Part shown: piece after piece, positions 25,454-35,466 of the stretch
Layout: the number at the start of each line of letters is the position of its first letter
Numbering within the stretch: position 1 is the first letter of the stretch
The notes under the pieces: generated by a model
The model's input: only the letters and a program-made list of their open reading frames with translations
Database searches by the model: none
Told to the model about the DNA's origin: nothing
Translations under genes and position numbers: made by a program
Source of the DNA: Mobilibacterium timonense
GTDB lineage: Bacteria; Bacillota; Clostridia; Peptostreptococcales; Anaerovoracaceae
NCBI RefSeq assembly: GCF_900155555.1
Contig: NZ_FUHN01000008.1
Coordinates: 318,117 to 382,116 of the forward strand
Length of the DNA stretch: 64,000 bases
Direction of reading: 5' to 3'

Positions 25454-26176
25454 TCACAGGATCACGAAGTGGTTTTTCCTGAACTCTATCATCCCCTCGT
25501 CTCTCATGTGACCGAGCTCCGAGGACATGGCGCTGCGGTCAACGCACAGGAAGTCCGCCAGTCCCTGGCGGTCCAGGGAGATGTCGAAGCTGTTCGATCC
25601 GGCGCGCTCCGCCTCCATACGCAGATAGGCCATGAGCTTTTCCCGGGTGGTCCGGCGGGAGATGAGCTGGAGTTTCCTGTTCTGGATCAGGTTCTTGCGC
25701 ACCAGCACCTTCATCAGATTGTCGAGGATCCTTCCGCGGATGCTGTCGTCGCTGCGGTACCGGGCGAGGATCTGGCTGTCCTTTCCCTCGGGCAGGTCAG
25801 GCGTCTCGAAGGACATGAGGCTCTTGTATGATATAAAGGCTAGCTGTGAGTCCTTCTCACACATGGCATTCACTGGAATACTGTCGTACTCGGCCGCCAC
25901 GAAGGTCTCCGCGAAGATCTCCCCGGGCTCGACCACGGCTATAACGCTCCTCCGTCCGTCGAGGTCATCCTTTGTTATTGAAACGCTGCCGTCGATCAGG
26001 ATCGCGATCTCGGTGACCTTGTCTCCCTCGGAATAAATGAATTCCCCCTTCTTGAACTCCTGGAACCTCAACCTCGCGATCTCGTCCAGGCGGGCGATCT
26101 CATCTTCCGCGAGCCGGTCCATGATCCTGCACCTGGTCAGACCCTTGTACAATTCCTCTCTCGTCATTTTCCTCAT
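25454..26176 (-). CDS. Crp/Fnr family transcriptional regulator
   Basis: A 240-residue regulator: N-terminal cyclic-nucleotide-binding-like domain (about 20-150, FKKGEFIYSEGDKVTEIAIL then VEPGEIFAETF) and C-terminal winged helix (about 170-240) with recognition-helix region RQGLADFLCVDRSAMSSEL. The FNR cysteine cluster is not present and the cAMP-contact residues are not conserved, so the ligand is unknown. The ATG at 26176 has GAGGTG at 5 nt; the ATG at 26167 is an alternative. It has its own promoter and is a candidate regulator of neighbouring loci such as hcp, by analogy only. Confidence 0.9.
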   Translation of the reverse strand: MRKMTREELYKGLTRCRIMDRLAEDEIARLDEIARLRFQEFKKGEFIYSEGDKVTEIAILIDGSVSITKDDLDGRRSVIAVVEPGEIFAETFVAAEYDSIPVNAMCEKDSQLAFISYKSLMSFETPDLPEGKDSQILARYRSDDSIRGRILDNLMKVLVRKNLIQNRKLQLISRRTTREKLMAYLRMEAERAGSNSFDISLDRQGLADFLCVDRSAMSSELGHMRDEGMIEFRKNHFVIL

Positions 26177-26237
26177 CTCCCCACCTCTGGCTGTCTACCT
26201 AAGCAATTTCGTTGTAAATCCAACATTTCTTAATTAG

Positions 26238-26266
26238 AGTATAGTAGCCATAGTTGGTGGAGTCAA
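26238..26266 (-). promoter_or_regulatory. Promoter of the Crp/Fnr regulator gene
   Basis: TTGACT (26261-26266), 17-bp spacer, TATACT (26238-26243), close to consensus. Confidence 0.82.
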
Positions 26267-26311
26267 AGAAATTGTTTTTCCATTTTCCTGTATTTTAATG
26301 CGGTTCGAGCG

Positions 26312-26348
26312 CAAAAAGAGACGCAGCCACGATGGTGCGTCTCTTTTC
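26312..26348 (-). terminator. Terminator of the adhesin operon
   Basis: Minus strand: AAGAGACGCA pairs with TGCGTCTCTT around a 10-nt loop and runs into TTTTTGC. It lies 22 nt after the adhesin stop. The plus strand also ends in a T-rich stretch. Confidence 0.85.
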
Positions 26349-26369
26349 CTTACCTTATGGAAGGCCTGG

Positions 26370-29300
26370 CTACTGCCTGTGGCCTAACTTGTTTTTCCTG
26401 CGGTGCTCTGTGAGCATTATGGTAAGAAGGCCTACTCCTGCCGTTACCAGCAGCGCGGCCCAGATCATCAGGACGCTGTTGTCGCCGGTCTTCACGATGA
26501 CCTTCTGGACCTTCACGGAATCCGGCTGCTCTACGACCTTGCGGGTCTCCTTTCTGGTGACCTTGGTGATCGAGATATCCATCATCTTCAAGGTGTGGGT
26601 GTTTGCCAGCTTCTCTGTGGTGTCCTTGTCCTCCACGAAACCTCCGTCCGTGCCGGTCTTGTAGACGGTGATGCCGCTGTCGTACTGGCCGATGGCGAAG
26701 ACGATGTCGTCTGCCAGCTGGTACCCTTCAGGTGCGGATGCCTCGTGGAGCACATAGTACGTGCCCACGTTCAGAGATTCGCCCTTGTCGAGCCAGCGTG
26801 CAAACGGTTCAGCCTCTTTTCCGCTCGTCCAGCTTGCAACGACCTTGCCGGTCTCCGCCTCGCGGATCTCCATCTTAGCTCCCGGCAGATATTTTCCGGA
26901 GGAGTCGATCTTGGCTATCTCCAGCTTAGTGACCGCGTCGTTCACGTTCGTATCCGATGCGGAGATCACGTAGTTTCCGCTGAAGGTGCTGTTCCCGGCC
27001 AGGTCTACAACTCCGAATGTGGAGAAGGAAGCCGAGTTCACGCTCATCTGAGTCAGCTTGCCGCCACTCACGGATATGGTCCCCGTCACCGGAGCCACAG
27101 CCGTGGCCGAATCGTTGAGAAGGTGCACGATCTTCAGGTCTTTTGAAGCGGCGCCGTTGGTGTCAACGCCCGCCTTCGGCTGGATCGTCACGTTCACCGA
27201 CGTTGCCGGCTCAACTTCGTTTCCGGCCGAGTCTCTGAATGTGATGTCATAGAACGCCACATCCTTGTAGTCGCCGATCGATGCCTTGAGGTTAGCCTTA
27301 ACGGCATCTCCAGGCTCCACCTTCTTCACGGTCATGGAAGGCTTTATCACCTTGCCGCTTGCGTCAACGAATGCATCCTTGGATGTGATCCCGACGGCCT
27401 CAACGGTTCCGTCCGAAGACTTCGCCTCATATCTTGTCTCGCCCTTTTCGGCCTTGATGCTGTCGAGAGAGACCTTTTCCTTGTCCTGAACGTAGTCGAA
27501 GCTGCTGTCCGGCTTCGTCACGTCCGCGGAACCGATGGCGTTGCCGCTCTCGTCCACCATTACAGGAACTCCGTCCTGATACTTGATCTGGAACTTGACG
27601 CCCGGATAAGGATCCACCTCGTGCCCCGCCGGTGCGGAGATCTCCTTGAAGTAGTATGTCACGCCCTCCTGCACCTTATCGAAGTACATGTAGCCGTTCT
27701 TGTCCGACGTGGATGTCTGGACGAGGATGTCGTTTCCGCCGTCAACCACCTGATACAGCCCGTAGATCGCACCCTGCAGAGGGTCGTGAGGCTCTTCTCT
27801 GGAGGTCTTCTGGATACGCAGCACCATAGGCTTGTACGTGTTCACGAAGCTCTTCTTCTCGCTGGTGATCCTGCCCTGGCTGTCGTATGTTATGCTTCCA
27901 TCGTCGTATGCGATCTTGCTGTCCCTGGAGCCGTCGTCCGGGATGACCTCGGTGACGGTGTACCCGGCGCTGTCGTACTTCACGTTCTGGAAGCGGATGT
28001 TGCCGTTCTCGTCACATACTCCGTACTGGAGGATGCTGGAATCGCTGTTGCCAGTGAGCTTGAACACGAACTCTCCGTCCTGGAGCACTGCGCCCTTGAG
28101 GATCTTCTTAGCGGAGATGTCCACGCTCTTTTCCAGGGAGTTGGTGATGGTGGCCGTCCTCATGCCGCCGTCCCCTGTTCCGTAAACGATCTGGCCTGTG
28201 TAGCCCAGATCCTCGAGGCTCGTGTCTCCGATTGCCTTCTCCGTAACGGTGTACCCGCTTGTGTCAGCGTCGAGACCGGTGAAAACATATTCCCAGCCGT
28301 TGTCACTGGAGAGCACCGCGCTCTGGACCACCTTGTCTCCCTTGTGGAGCTGGACTGCGATCCTGTCAGGCCTCAGCCCGCTCCGGTCGTTGCTGTCGTT
28401 CCATATCTTTTTCACCTGGAGCTGTCCGGCTGCGGTGTTGGTGAATGCCGCGCCGTCCCCGCCGTTGTCGTAGGTGACGGCCGCGTTCAGGGCGTTGGTG
28501 TCCTGATCCTTTGTGACATCCACTGTCACCTTCTCACTGTGCCCGTCGTAGGCCACGTCGTTCAGGGTCTGGCCTCCGTGCTCCTCGGTGATGTAGTAGG
28601 TGTAAGTACCTTCCTTGTCGTATGTGAGCTTGGAAAAGTAGAATTCTCCACTGCCGTCGTTTGCGGCCGTGTCGATGATCTCGCCCTTCGGAGAGTCTTT
28701 TCTCAGCTGGAACCTGTAATCTCCGGCCTTCAGCTTTCCTCCGCTCAGGCTCTTGCTGCCGCTGATGACAGCCGCAGCCCTGGAGAACCTGTTGGTGAAG
28801 CTGGCCTTGCCGTTCTTGTCCAGGCCTGATACATTCGCTACAAGGCTCTCGGTACCGTCTTCCTTTACAGTGACTGTCACGTTGTAGACCTTTGAGTCGT
28901 ATGCGACTCCTGCCTCGCTCCCGGCCTCCTCCGAGATGGTATAGTGATACTCGCCAGGCTTGTCGAAGTTAAGCTTGCTGAAGCTGATGCCGCCCTTCCC
29001 GTCGTTGGAGACGGTCTCCACTACGTTGCCGCTTTCGTCCTTGAGGTCGAACTTGAATTCTCCGGACTTCAGGTCTCTGCCCTCCAGCTTCTTCTCACCG
29101 GTAAAGGCCACGGAAGCGGATGACTTGCCCTTCTCTTCCTTCGAGTTGTTGACGATGACCCTGGCTGTCCTCTGAGTGGTCAGGGAGTCCTTGTGGATCT
29201 CAGTTCCGTTGCTGCGGTCCACCTTGTTGGCGATGACCTCGCCCCTCAGGCCGCCTTCGTTGATATAGGTGGCTGCAGGAGCCAGGATCGTACCGGCTGC

Positions 29301-31331
29301 CACGTTCTGGATCTTTACCGTGCCGGTGTAAGGCACGTAGCTGTCCCCGTCCTTCTGGACGATGTTGTAGATGATGTGCCTGCCAAGTTCCTCGTAGTTG
29401 CCATCCGCACCGCTGCCATCAATATTCAACTGCTGCAAATAGTAAGTGTCATAACCGGTGGCATCTATGTTGATGAGAAGGAATCCATTCTCGTTCAGAG
29501 TGTTCTTGATGCCAGTGCCGTTCTGGACCCAGTTGAACTCGGCACCGTCGTTCAGGTCGTTCTCGAGCTGTCCGGTGGTGGATCTCAGGTTGATCACGCT
29601 GAGGGAGCCCTCTCCCTCCTTCGCGCCGTTCCTGGCGTTTGCCAGCTGGGCTGAAACCCCCTTCAGGTACTCAAGATTGCCACTGACCTTTGCAGTGATA
29701 CCATCACCTTTCTGGATGTACTTCATCTCGCCGTCGCGGTTCCGGTAGTTCTCCACGACCACCTTGTGTCCATCCGAAGTAAAGGTCAGATCTCTGTTGT
29801 TGTTCTTGTCTCCGTTGTTGCTTCCGGTCCAGGCAGGATCGCTGAAGTTTTCGATATAGGTCATGTAACCTCTGCCCTCGTTATCGAAATAGTTCATGAT
29901 CAGCTTGCCCTGGGTGTCCTGGATCAGGGTCCCGATATAGTTGGAATAGTTCGATTTATTCTCTATCGAACGGATGTGATTGTACTCGTAGGAGACTCTG
30001 AAATCTCCTGCCTTGTCCCCATCCTTGACAGGCGATCCGTCGCTCAGCTCGTAGACTGCCACGTCCTTCTTCTTCACTTTTTGCAGAGTATTCTTCGCGT
30101 TGTCCGACGTCAGGGTCACGGAAGCCTTCGTCTTTCCCGCAGGCACCGTTATCTCAAAGGTGTCCAGAGGCTCTGTGGTACTGCCTTCCTCGTATGTGGC
30201 AAACTTGAAGGTCCTGTCTTTTGCCAACGCCTTGTTCAGAGTCTTGGTGACGCTGATCTTCGTGACCGCGTTGTTCTCCAGGGTCCTGCTGTCCTGGTTC
30301 AGGTCGGCGCTCGGGCTCGTGGCCCTCAGCACGCCCACCTTGATGTTGCCCTCCAGGTGCTCGTGGTTGATCATCTCGTTGGCGTAGACGGCGTAGTTGG
30401 TGGTGTCGTCCTCCTTGTTGATCATCCTCAGGACCTGATTGTAGGTATAGTCAGTGGTGCCGTCCCAGTAGTTCTTCTGCTGGCCGTTCTTGAAGGCGAA
30501 TACGGAAAAACTGTCGGTGGAGAAATCGGCCTTCTCGCCGCTCCCCAGCTTCACTGTGGCATCGCTGACGTTTTCCACGGTAACGTCCTTTGCGCTTATG
30601 TCTGCGCCCTTCGTGACGCCGTTGTTCTGGGAAAGAACGTCGCTACTCAGCGCCAGGTGGCGGATCTCGATGTCCTTTTTTGAATCAGCTTCAAGGTCTC
30701 CGGAGAGCTGGTCGTCCAGGAATTCCACGGAGAGCTTTACGGAACCCTTCGCAGGCTCGTACTCCACCGTGCTTCCGTCACTTGCTTTTCCAAGAAAAGC
30801 AAAATCGTACAGCAGTGTGTTCGACGGTGTCCATGTGTCGTCGCCGGCGGATCTGCTCTTGTTCAACGCCTTCATGTAGGCCTTGTAATCGTAGTCGCCG
30901 GAGCCTGATACTACAGGAGTCACCGTGAGTTCTGCGTCGTCAGGCACTGCCGCCGGATCGCTTAGGGTGGCAGTCACTCTAAGGCTGCCGTCCTCGGACG
31001 TCCACTGGTACTCTGTCTTCTCGGCTGTGCTCAGATCTGCCTCCTGGGTCGCCTGAGATGTCTGCGCATTCTGCCCGTTCTGGGCGCTCTGTGCGCTTCC
31101 TGCGCTCTGTGCAGCTCCTCCGGATGCTGTCTGCTTCTGAGCTTCTGAGGCGGATGCAGATGAGCTGTTATCTTCCGATGCAGCGGATGAGGATGCCGCC
31201 TCCCCTGAAGTCTGATATGTCTGCGAGTCGTTCGACGCCTTCAGATTTGAAGCAGTGGTGAAAACTCCGCTGGTTATCACCATGGCCGCGCAGCAGAGGA
31301 GCGCCAGTATCTTCTTCATGTTATTTTTCAT
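26370..31331 (-). CDS. Giant multidomain pilin-like surface adhesin with KTGD anchor
   Basis: 1,653 residues. Signal peptide (1-28), Ser/Ala/Gln-rich low-complexity stretch (about 29-105), a large N-terminal region of unknown fold (to about 730), then Spy0128/FctA-like pilin modules beginning near 739, 850 and 1070, a Cna-B module near 970 (VKKIWNDSNDRSGLRPDRI), a SpaA-like module near 1167 (LQGAIYGLYQ), and another near 1467 (LPGAKMEIREAETG). The C-terminus has VIVKTGDNS, a membrane helix and a basic tail: a sortase signal lacking LPxTG. Such modules often carry Lys-Asn isopeptide bonds. Start ATG 31331 overlaps the upstream gene by 11 nt after GGGGGAAG. Confidence 0.9.
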   Translation of the reverse strand: MKNNMKKILALLCCAAMVITSGVFTTASNLKASNDSQTYQTSGEAASSSAASEDNSSSASASEAQKQTASGGAAQSAGSAQSAQNGQNAQTSQATQEADLSTAEKTEYQWTSEDGSLRVTATLSDPAAVPDDAELTVTPVVSGSGDYDYKAYMKALNKSRSAGDDTWTPSNTLLYDFAFLGKASDGSTVEYEPAKGSVKLSVEFLDDQLSGDLEADSKKDIEIRHLALSSDVLSQNNGVTKGADISAKDVTVENVSDATVKLGSGEKADFSTDSFSVFAFKNGQQKNYWDGTTDYTYNQVLRMINKEDDTTNYAVYANEMINHEHLEGNIKVGVLRATSPSADLNQDSRTLENNAVTKISVTKTLNKALAKDRTFKFATYEEGSTTEPLDTFEITVPAGKTKASVTLTSDNAKNTLQKVKKKDVAVYELSDGSPVKDGDKAGDFRVSYEYNHIRSIENKSNYSNYIGTLIQDTQGKLIMNYFDNEGRGYMTYIENFSDPAWTGSNNGDKNNNRDLTFTSDGHKVVVENYRNRDGEMKYIQKGDGITAKVSGNLEYLKGVSAQLANARNGAKEGEGSLSVINLRSTTGQLENDLNDGAEFNWVQNGTGIKNTLNENGFLLINIDATGYDTYYLQQLNIDGSGADGNYEELGRHIIYNIVQKDGDSYVPYTGTVKIQNVAAGTILAPAATYINEGGLRGEVIANKVDRSNGTEIHKDSLTTQRTARVIVNNSKEEKGKSSASVAFTGEKKLEGRDLKSGEFKFDLKDESGNVVETVSNDGKGGISFSKLNFDKPGEYHYTISEEAGSEAGVAYDSKVYNVTVTVKEDGTESLVANVSGLDKNGKASFTNRFSRAAAVISGSKSLSGGKLKAGDYRFQLRKDSPKGEIIDTAANDGSGEFYFSKLTYDKEGTYTYYITEEHGGQTLNDVAYDGHSEKVTVDVTKDQDTNALNAAVTYDNGGDGAAFTNTAAGQLQVKKIWNDSNDRSGLRPDRIAVQLHKGDKVVQSAVLSSDNGWEYVFTGLDADTSGYTVTEKAIGDTSLEDLGYTGQIVYGTGDGGMRTATITNSLEKSVDISAKKILKGAVLQDGEFVFKLTGNSDSSILQYGVCDENGNIRFQNVKYDSAGYTVTEVIPDDGSRDSKIAYDDGSITYDSQGRITSEKKSFVNTYKPMVLRIQKTSREEPHDPLQGAIYGLYQVVDGGNDILVQTSTSDKNGYMYFDKVQEGVTYYFKEISAPAGHEVDPYPGVKFQIKYQDGVPVMVDESGNAIGSADVTKPDSSFDYVQDKEKVSLDSIKAEKGETRYEAKSSDGTVEAVGITSKDAFVDASGKVIKPSMTVKKVEPGDAVKANLKASIGDYKDVAFYDITFRDSAGNEVEPATSVNVTIQPKAGVDTNGAASKDLKIVHLLNDSATAVAPVTGTISVSGGKLTQMSVNSASFSTFGVVDLAGNSTFSGNYVISASDTNVNDAVTKLEIAKIDSSGKYLPGAKMEIREAETGKVVASWTSGKEAEPFARWLDKGESLNVGTYYVLHEASAPEGYQLADDIVFAIGQYDSGITVYKTGTDGGFVEDKDTTEKLANTHTLKMMDISITKVTRKETRKVVEQPDSVKVQKVIVKTGDNSVLMIWAALLVTAGVGLLTIMLTEHRRKNKLGHRQ

Positions 31332-33045
31332 CTGCGCTTCCCCCTCTCCTTCTTCTCATGGCCAGAACGATCAGGGCAGCCGCCACAGCTGCGATGGCCA
31401 CGCACCATACCAGAGGCTGGTTTATGCGGTCCATGAGGCTGGTGTCTTTCTTGTTCAGGTCGATGTTGCCCTCTGGCGTCTTGATGTTGTCCTTCTGAAC
31501 GCCGTCAACGGAGGTGCCTGCCGAGCTGCTGCTGTTCACGGCTGCTCCGTTCGAGGTCTGCGTCCTCAACACCCTTGTGCTGCCCGTGGCGGTGTTCCTG
31601 GCCACGTATCTTATGATGTCCGGAAGCACCTGATATCTGGTGTTGCCGTTCTTAACGGTGATCACCTCGGTGATGATCTCCTCGACGGTCACGTGTCTGA
31701 ATTCAGTGTTCGCCTCGTCCCTGTAGTACACGGAATACGAGGTCCTCGGGGAAAAGTAGCTGTGCTCCAGTGAGGCCTGCTGCCCGTCCACTCTGAGATA
31801 GTGCTTCCCGTCCTTGTCCATGGAGTCTGGAAAAGCGATCTCCGTGTCACTGCCGGCTTTTGCGGCGACGGTGTCAGTGCCTATGACGTTCCCCGTGGCG
31901 ATGTCCACGTACTGGATCGTCACCTGCCTGTCCGGCAGGTCCGTAGAATTGCTGTATCCTTCCGGATCGTAGTAAACGTAGGTCTTCTGCTGGCCGTCAC
32001 CCCACTTGTGGGTGATCTTGCCGGAAAACTTCTTGTTTACGGTATATCCGTCTATCTTGTTCTCAGTTGAAGGATCGAAGGTCTCTGTGCCTCCCTCCGA
32101 GATGTTCTTTCTCACCACGCCGATGCACTTGTTGGTGGCCGAGTCGTATTGCAGGATGTACCAGGTGTAGGAGCCTGATCCGGAGCCTGCTTTTTTATAG
32201 GAAAAAGTGTATTCTCTCGTTGCGTCTCCCACCTTGTGGGTGATGGTGTTGCTGCGGGATGTGAGAGTGTAGTATGAATCTTTGCCGTTCACGGTGACCT
32301 TGAAAACATCCGGCGCATAGTAGGTCACCGGCTGTCCGTTCACTGTGAAGGTATTGGTCTGGAGCACGTTACCGGACTCGTCTTCGTATTTCACCTTTAC
32401 CTGATAGCTGTCCTTGCTGCCATTGTTTCCGGACTTCGTGTAAACAAGGGTCTCAGATGTGGAAACAGAGCCGTTGCCCTTCTTGTATTTCACCGGATAT
32501 GCGATATTTCCGTCACCTGCGCCGGAGCCGCTCACCGGACATTTGTAAGTTGCCGACCCGGACTTTATCTCCTCAGGTACGTCAACAGTGCCCCCGTCCT
32601 CTGTGGAGATGCGGGCGCTTACTTTTTTGAGCACGTTCTTGTTCTCATCCGTGCAATATACCGTGTACGTCACCTTCTCGCTGTGCTGAACGTACTTGAA
32701 GGTCACGTCTCCATTTGCCACAGCGTCCTTCGGAGCCGATACATCCACAAGGTCGTAGTCCTGCTTTTCCGAGGCGTCATAATAAGTGGACCTCACGGAA
32801 ACACCGTCCGCCAGCTCGTCCTGGGACAGCTTGTACCCGTAGTGAGCCCCGTCCTTGATCTCAAAAGTCACATCTTTGACCTTTGTTTTTCCGTCCGCCC
32901 TGTACAGCTGAAAAGTTATGGTATGGTTTCCGGAAGCCGCATAGGAAAACATCCCCGGCGCCATCATGCCGATACTCATCAGCAGCGCCAGCACCATGAC
33001 GAATATCCTTCGCACCGTACTGACTTTTCTCTCTTCTGCTCTCAT
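31321..33045 (-). CDS. Secreted MucBP-like repeat protein with C-terminal membrane anchor
   Basis: 574 residues: signal peptide ending MFSYAAS, then at least three MucBP-like beta repeats (VTYTVYCTDENKNVL near 125, VKVKYEDESGNVLQTN near 215, VTIQYVDIATGNVIGTD near 375), a Ser-rich linker, and a membrane helix followed by RRRRGG. No sortase motif precedes the helix, so it is probably retained in the membrane. MucBP repeats occur in mucin-binding surface proteins; binding here is unproven. First gene of the two-gene operon with the giant adhesin. AGAGGA precedes the ATG at 33045. Confidence 0.85.
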   Translation of the reverse strand: MRAEERKVSTVRRIFVMVLALLMSIGMMAPGMFSYAASGNHTITFQLYRADGKTKVKDVTFEIKDGAHYGYKLSQDELADGVSVRSTYYDASEKQDYDLVDVSAPKDAVANGDVTFKYVQHSEKVTYTVYCTDENKNVLKKVSARISTEDGGTVDVPEEIKSGSATYKCPVSGSGAGDGNIAYPVKYKKGNGSVSTSETLVYTKSGNNGSKDSYQVKVKYEDESGNVLQTNTFTVNGQPVTYYAPDVFKVTVNGKDSYYTLTSRSNTITHKVGDATREYTFSYKKAGSGSGSYTWYILQYDSATNKCIGVVRKNISEGGTETFDPSTENKIDGYTVNKKFSGKITHKWGDGQQKTYVYYDPEGYSNSTDLPDRQVTIQYVDIATGNVIGTDTVAAKAGSDTEIAFPDSMDKDGKHYLRVDGQQASLEHSYFSPRTSYSVYYRDEANTEFRHVTVEEIITEVITVKNGNTRYQVLPDIIRYVARNTATGSTRVLRTQTSNGAAVNSSSSAGTSVDGVQKDNIKTPEGNIDLNKKDTSLMDRINQPLVWCVAIAAVAAALIVLAMRRRRGGSADEK

Positions 33046-33120
33046 ACGATCCTCTTTCCTGGTCTTTCATTGCCGCAAGAATTCTGAGTTTTGATTTTTT
33101 TTGCCATTATCTGAAACTAC

Positions 33121-33149
33121 ATTATACGCCGGTTCAGACAATTATTCAC
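33121..33149 (-). promoter_or_regulatory. Candidate promoter of the adhesin operon
   Basis: TATAAT (33121-33126) with GTGAAT at the -35 position (33144-33149), 17-bp spacer. The -10 is perfect, the -35 weak. The surrounding 33046-33253 is AT-rich and otherwise empty. Confidence 0.6.
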
Positions 33150-33253
33150 ACGCTTTTCATTATCAGGACAATGTTTTTTCTTATAGCCAAAATCACAGCA
33201 TCTTCAACGCTAATGCGGCGTTCTATGGTTTTGTACTTCCCGACGGGCGCACA

Positions 33254-33290
33254 CTAAAACAGGGTGCCACGTGAAAACACGTGACACCCT
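33254..33290 (-). terminator. Terminator of the V/A-ATPase operon
   Basis: AGGGTG-C-CACGTG, AAAA loop, CACGTG-A-CACCCT: a near-perfect hairpin. On the minus strand TGTTTTAG follows. It lies 67 nt after the subunit D stop. Confidence 0.8.
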
Positions 33291-33357
33291 GCCTTTGCCA
33301 TTATTGCATTTTTGCCTCCCCCATGCGGTCCCAATGCGGTTCCACAGAGGTTACGGC

Positions 33358-34047
33358 CTATCCTGCGAAGTCCTTGAGGACCTCCTCGTCTTTTGCCCTT
33401 CTGGCCTCGATCTCTTCCTTCAGCATCATGTCCTTGACCTTCATGAGCCTTGTCTGGTTTCCACGCTCGTCCTCGTCGAGCTTCATCTTGATGTACTTGA
33501 TGGTCTCCTGGTAGTCAGGGATCTTCACGTACTCGAGGGCGTTTACACGACGGCGGGTCTTCTCGATCTCGTCCGCCAGGAGCATGGCCTCTTTTTCCAT
33601 GGCCGCAAGCTTGAGCAGCTTAGGAAAAAGCTCGGTCAGCTTCTCTATGGATTTGTCCAGCTCTCCCGAGGTGGTGGCAAATCCGTAAGGATATACATCA
33701 GACTGGTCGGTGGAGTTCATCTCGAAGTCGAACTCCGGGACCTCGACGCTCATGACGTTCTTGGTGGACGCTATGAGGTTCACGCTCTGCTTAGGATACA
33801 TCAGCGCTTCCTCCAGCATCTCCGGCGTCATCACCGCACGAGCCACCGAAAAGCTTCCGTAGACATCCTTCAGCTGGGGATCCACTTCTTCCCTCAGCTT
33901 CTGGATCTCTCTGGCCAGGTCAAGAAAGATCTTCATCATCTCGTCTCTCTTGTCCTTCAGGAGCTTGTGCCCCTTGATGGCGACTCTCAGCTGATCTTTG
34001 AGGGTGGACAGGACCATACGGGTAGGATTTACATTCATTCTAGCCAT
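33358..34047 (-). CDS. ntpD: V/A-type ATPase subunit D (central stalk)
   Basis: 229 residues of mostly helical coiled coil forming the rotor shaft inside the A3B3 head. MARMNVNPTRMVLSTLKDQL is the family N-terminus (NPTRM...L). The C-terminal helix with RRRVNALEYVKIPDYQETI returns down the shaft. AAAGGGATGA precedes the ATG at 34047. Last gene of the ATPase operon, 27 nt after subunit B. Confidence 0.96.
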   Translation of the reverse strand: MARMNVNPTRMVLSTLKDQLRVAIKGHKLLKDKRDEMMKIFLDLAREIQKLREEVDPQLKDVYGSFSVARAVMTPEMLEEALMYPKQSVNLIASTKNVMSVEVPEFDFEMNSTDQSDVYPYGFATTSGELDKSIEKLTELFPKLLKLAAMEKEAMLLADEIEKTRRRVNALEYVKIPDYQETIKYIKMKLDEDERGNQTRLMKVKDMMLKEEIEARRAKDEEVLKDFAG

Positions 34048-34074
34048 AGGATCATCCCTTTCTCTGTGCGGTTA

Positions 34075-35466
34075 TTACTTCTCTTCCTTCTTGCCTTCCG
34101 GATCGTAAAACTCGTCCAGATATGCATCTCTTACACGCTTCAGCTCGGAACGAGGCATCTCTCTCAGGAGCTCCCAGCCGATCTCCAGAGTCTCCTCTAT
34201 GGATCTGTCGGTGTTGAAGCCCTGGGATACGTACCTCTCCTCGAACTCGTCGGCGAACCTTGCATACAGCTTGTCCGTGTCGGACAGTGCGGCCTCGCCC
34301 AGGATGGCCATCAGTTCCTTGGCCTCCTTACCTCTTGCATAGATAGCGAAGAGCTGGTTCAGCACGTCTGCGTGATCCTTACGGGTCTTGCCTTCTCCGA
34401 TACCCTTATCCTTCAGACGGGAAAGAGAAGGAAGTACGTCGATAGGCGGCGTGATGCCCTTACGGTTCAGGTCGCTGGAAAGAATGATCTGGCCCTCGGT
34501 GATGTATCCCGTCAGGTCAGGGATCGGGTGAGTTATGTCTCCCTCAGGCATGGTGAGGATCGGGATCATGGTGATGGATCCTTCTACGCCCTTCTTCTTT
34601 CCTGCTCTCTCGTACATGGTAGCCAGGTCGGTGTACAGGTATCCAGGATATCCACGACGGCCAGGTACCTCTTTACGTGCGGCGGATACCTCACGGAGGG
34701 ACTCGGCGTAGTTGGTGATATCAGTGATGATGACCAGTACGTGCATATGCTTCTCAAAAGCCAGATACTCGGCTGCGGTCAGTGCCATACGCGGCGTGGC
34801 GATACGCTCTACCGCAGGGTCGTTGGCCAGGTTCATGAACATTACTGTCCTGTCGATGGATCCTGTCCTTCTGAAGTCGGATACGAAGAATTCCGCTTCC
34901 TCGTATGTGATACCTACGGCTGCGAAAACAACGGCGAAGTTGGAATCGGAACCCAGTACCTTGGCCTGTCTTGCGATCTGTGCGGCCAGCTCGGCGTGAG
35001 GCAGTCCGGCCTCGGAGAAGATAGGCAGCTTCTGACCTCTTACCAGAGTGTTCAGTCCGTCGATGGCGGATACTCCTGTCTGAATGAACTCAGACGGGTA
35101 CTCTCTTGCGGCAGGGTTCATAGGCAGGCCGTTGATGTCCATCATCTTGTCCGGGATGATGTCAGGGCCGTCGTCGATAGGGTTGCCCATTCCGTCGAAT
35201 ACACGGCCGAGCATGTCCATGGACACGCCCAGCTCGATGCCGTGACCCAGGAACCTCACCTTGGACTGCTCCAGGTTCAGGCCTGCAGAGTCCTCAAAGA
35301 GCTGTACCAGCGCATCTGTGCCGTTCAGCTCCAGGACACGGCAGTGTCTGATCTCGCCGCTCGCCAGCTCGATCTCGCCCAGCTCATCGTAGCCTACGTT
35401 CTCTACGCCCTTCACGAGCATAAGAGGGCCGGCTACCTCCGATATGGTTTTATATTCTCTTATCAT
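34075..35466 (-). CDS. ntpB: V/A-type ATPase subunit B
   Basis: 463-residue non-catalytic nucleotide-binding subunit of the A3B3 head. It keeps the beta-barrel start ([17 protein letters not shown]) and the RecA-like core without a normal Walker A, ending with the family C-terminal helical domain. The ATG at 35466 overlaps the subunit A stop by 4 nt, and GGAGGCAGG precedes it, so A and B are translationally coupled. Confidence 0.97.
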   Translation of the reverse strand: MIREYKTISEVAGPLMLVKGVENVGYDELGEIELASGEIRHCRVLELNGTDALVQLFEDSAGLNLEQSKVRFLGHGIELGVSMDMLGRVFDGMGNPIDDGPDIIPDKMMDINGLPMNPAAREYPSEFIQTGVSAIDGLNTLVRGQKLPIFSEAGLPHAELAAQIARQAKVLGSDSNFAVVFAAVGITYEEAEFFVSDFRRTGSIDRTVMFMNLANDPAVERIATPRMALTAAEYLAFEKHMHVLVIITDITNYAESLREVSAARKEVPGRRGYPGYLYTDLATMYERAGKKKGVEGSITMIPILTMPEGDITHPIPDLTGYITEGQIILSSDLNRKGITPPIDVLPSLSRLKDKGIGEGKTRKDHADVLNQLFAIYARGKEAKELMAILGEAALSDTDKLYARFADEFEERYVSQGFNTDRSIEETLEIGWELLREMPRSELKRVRDAYLDEFYDPEGKKEEK

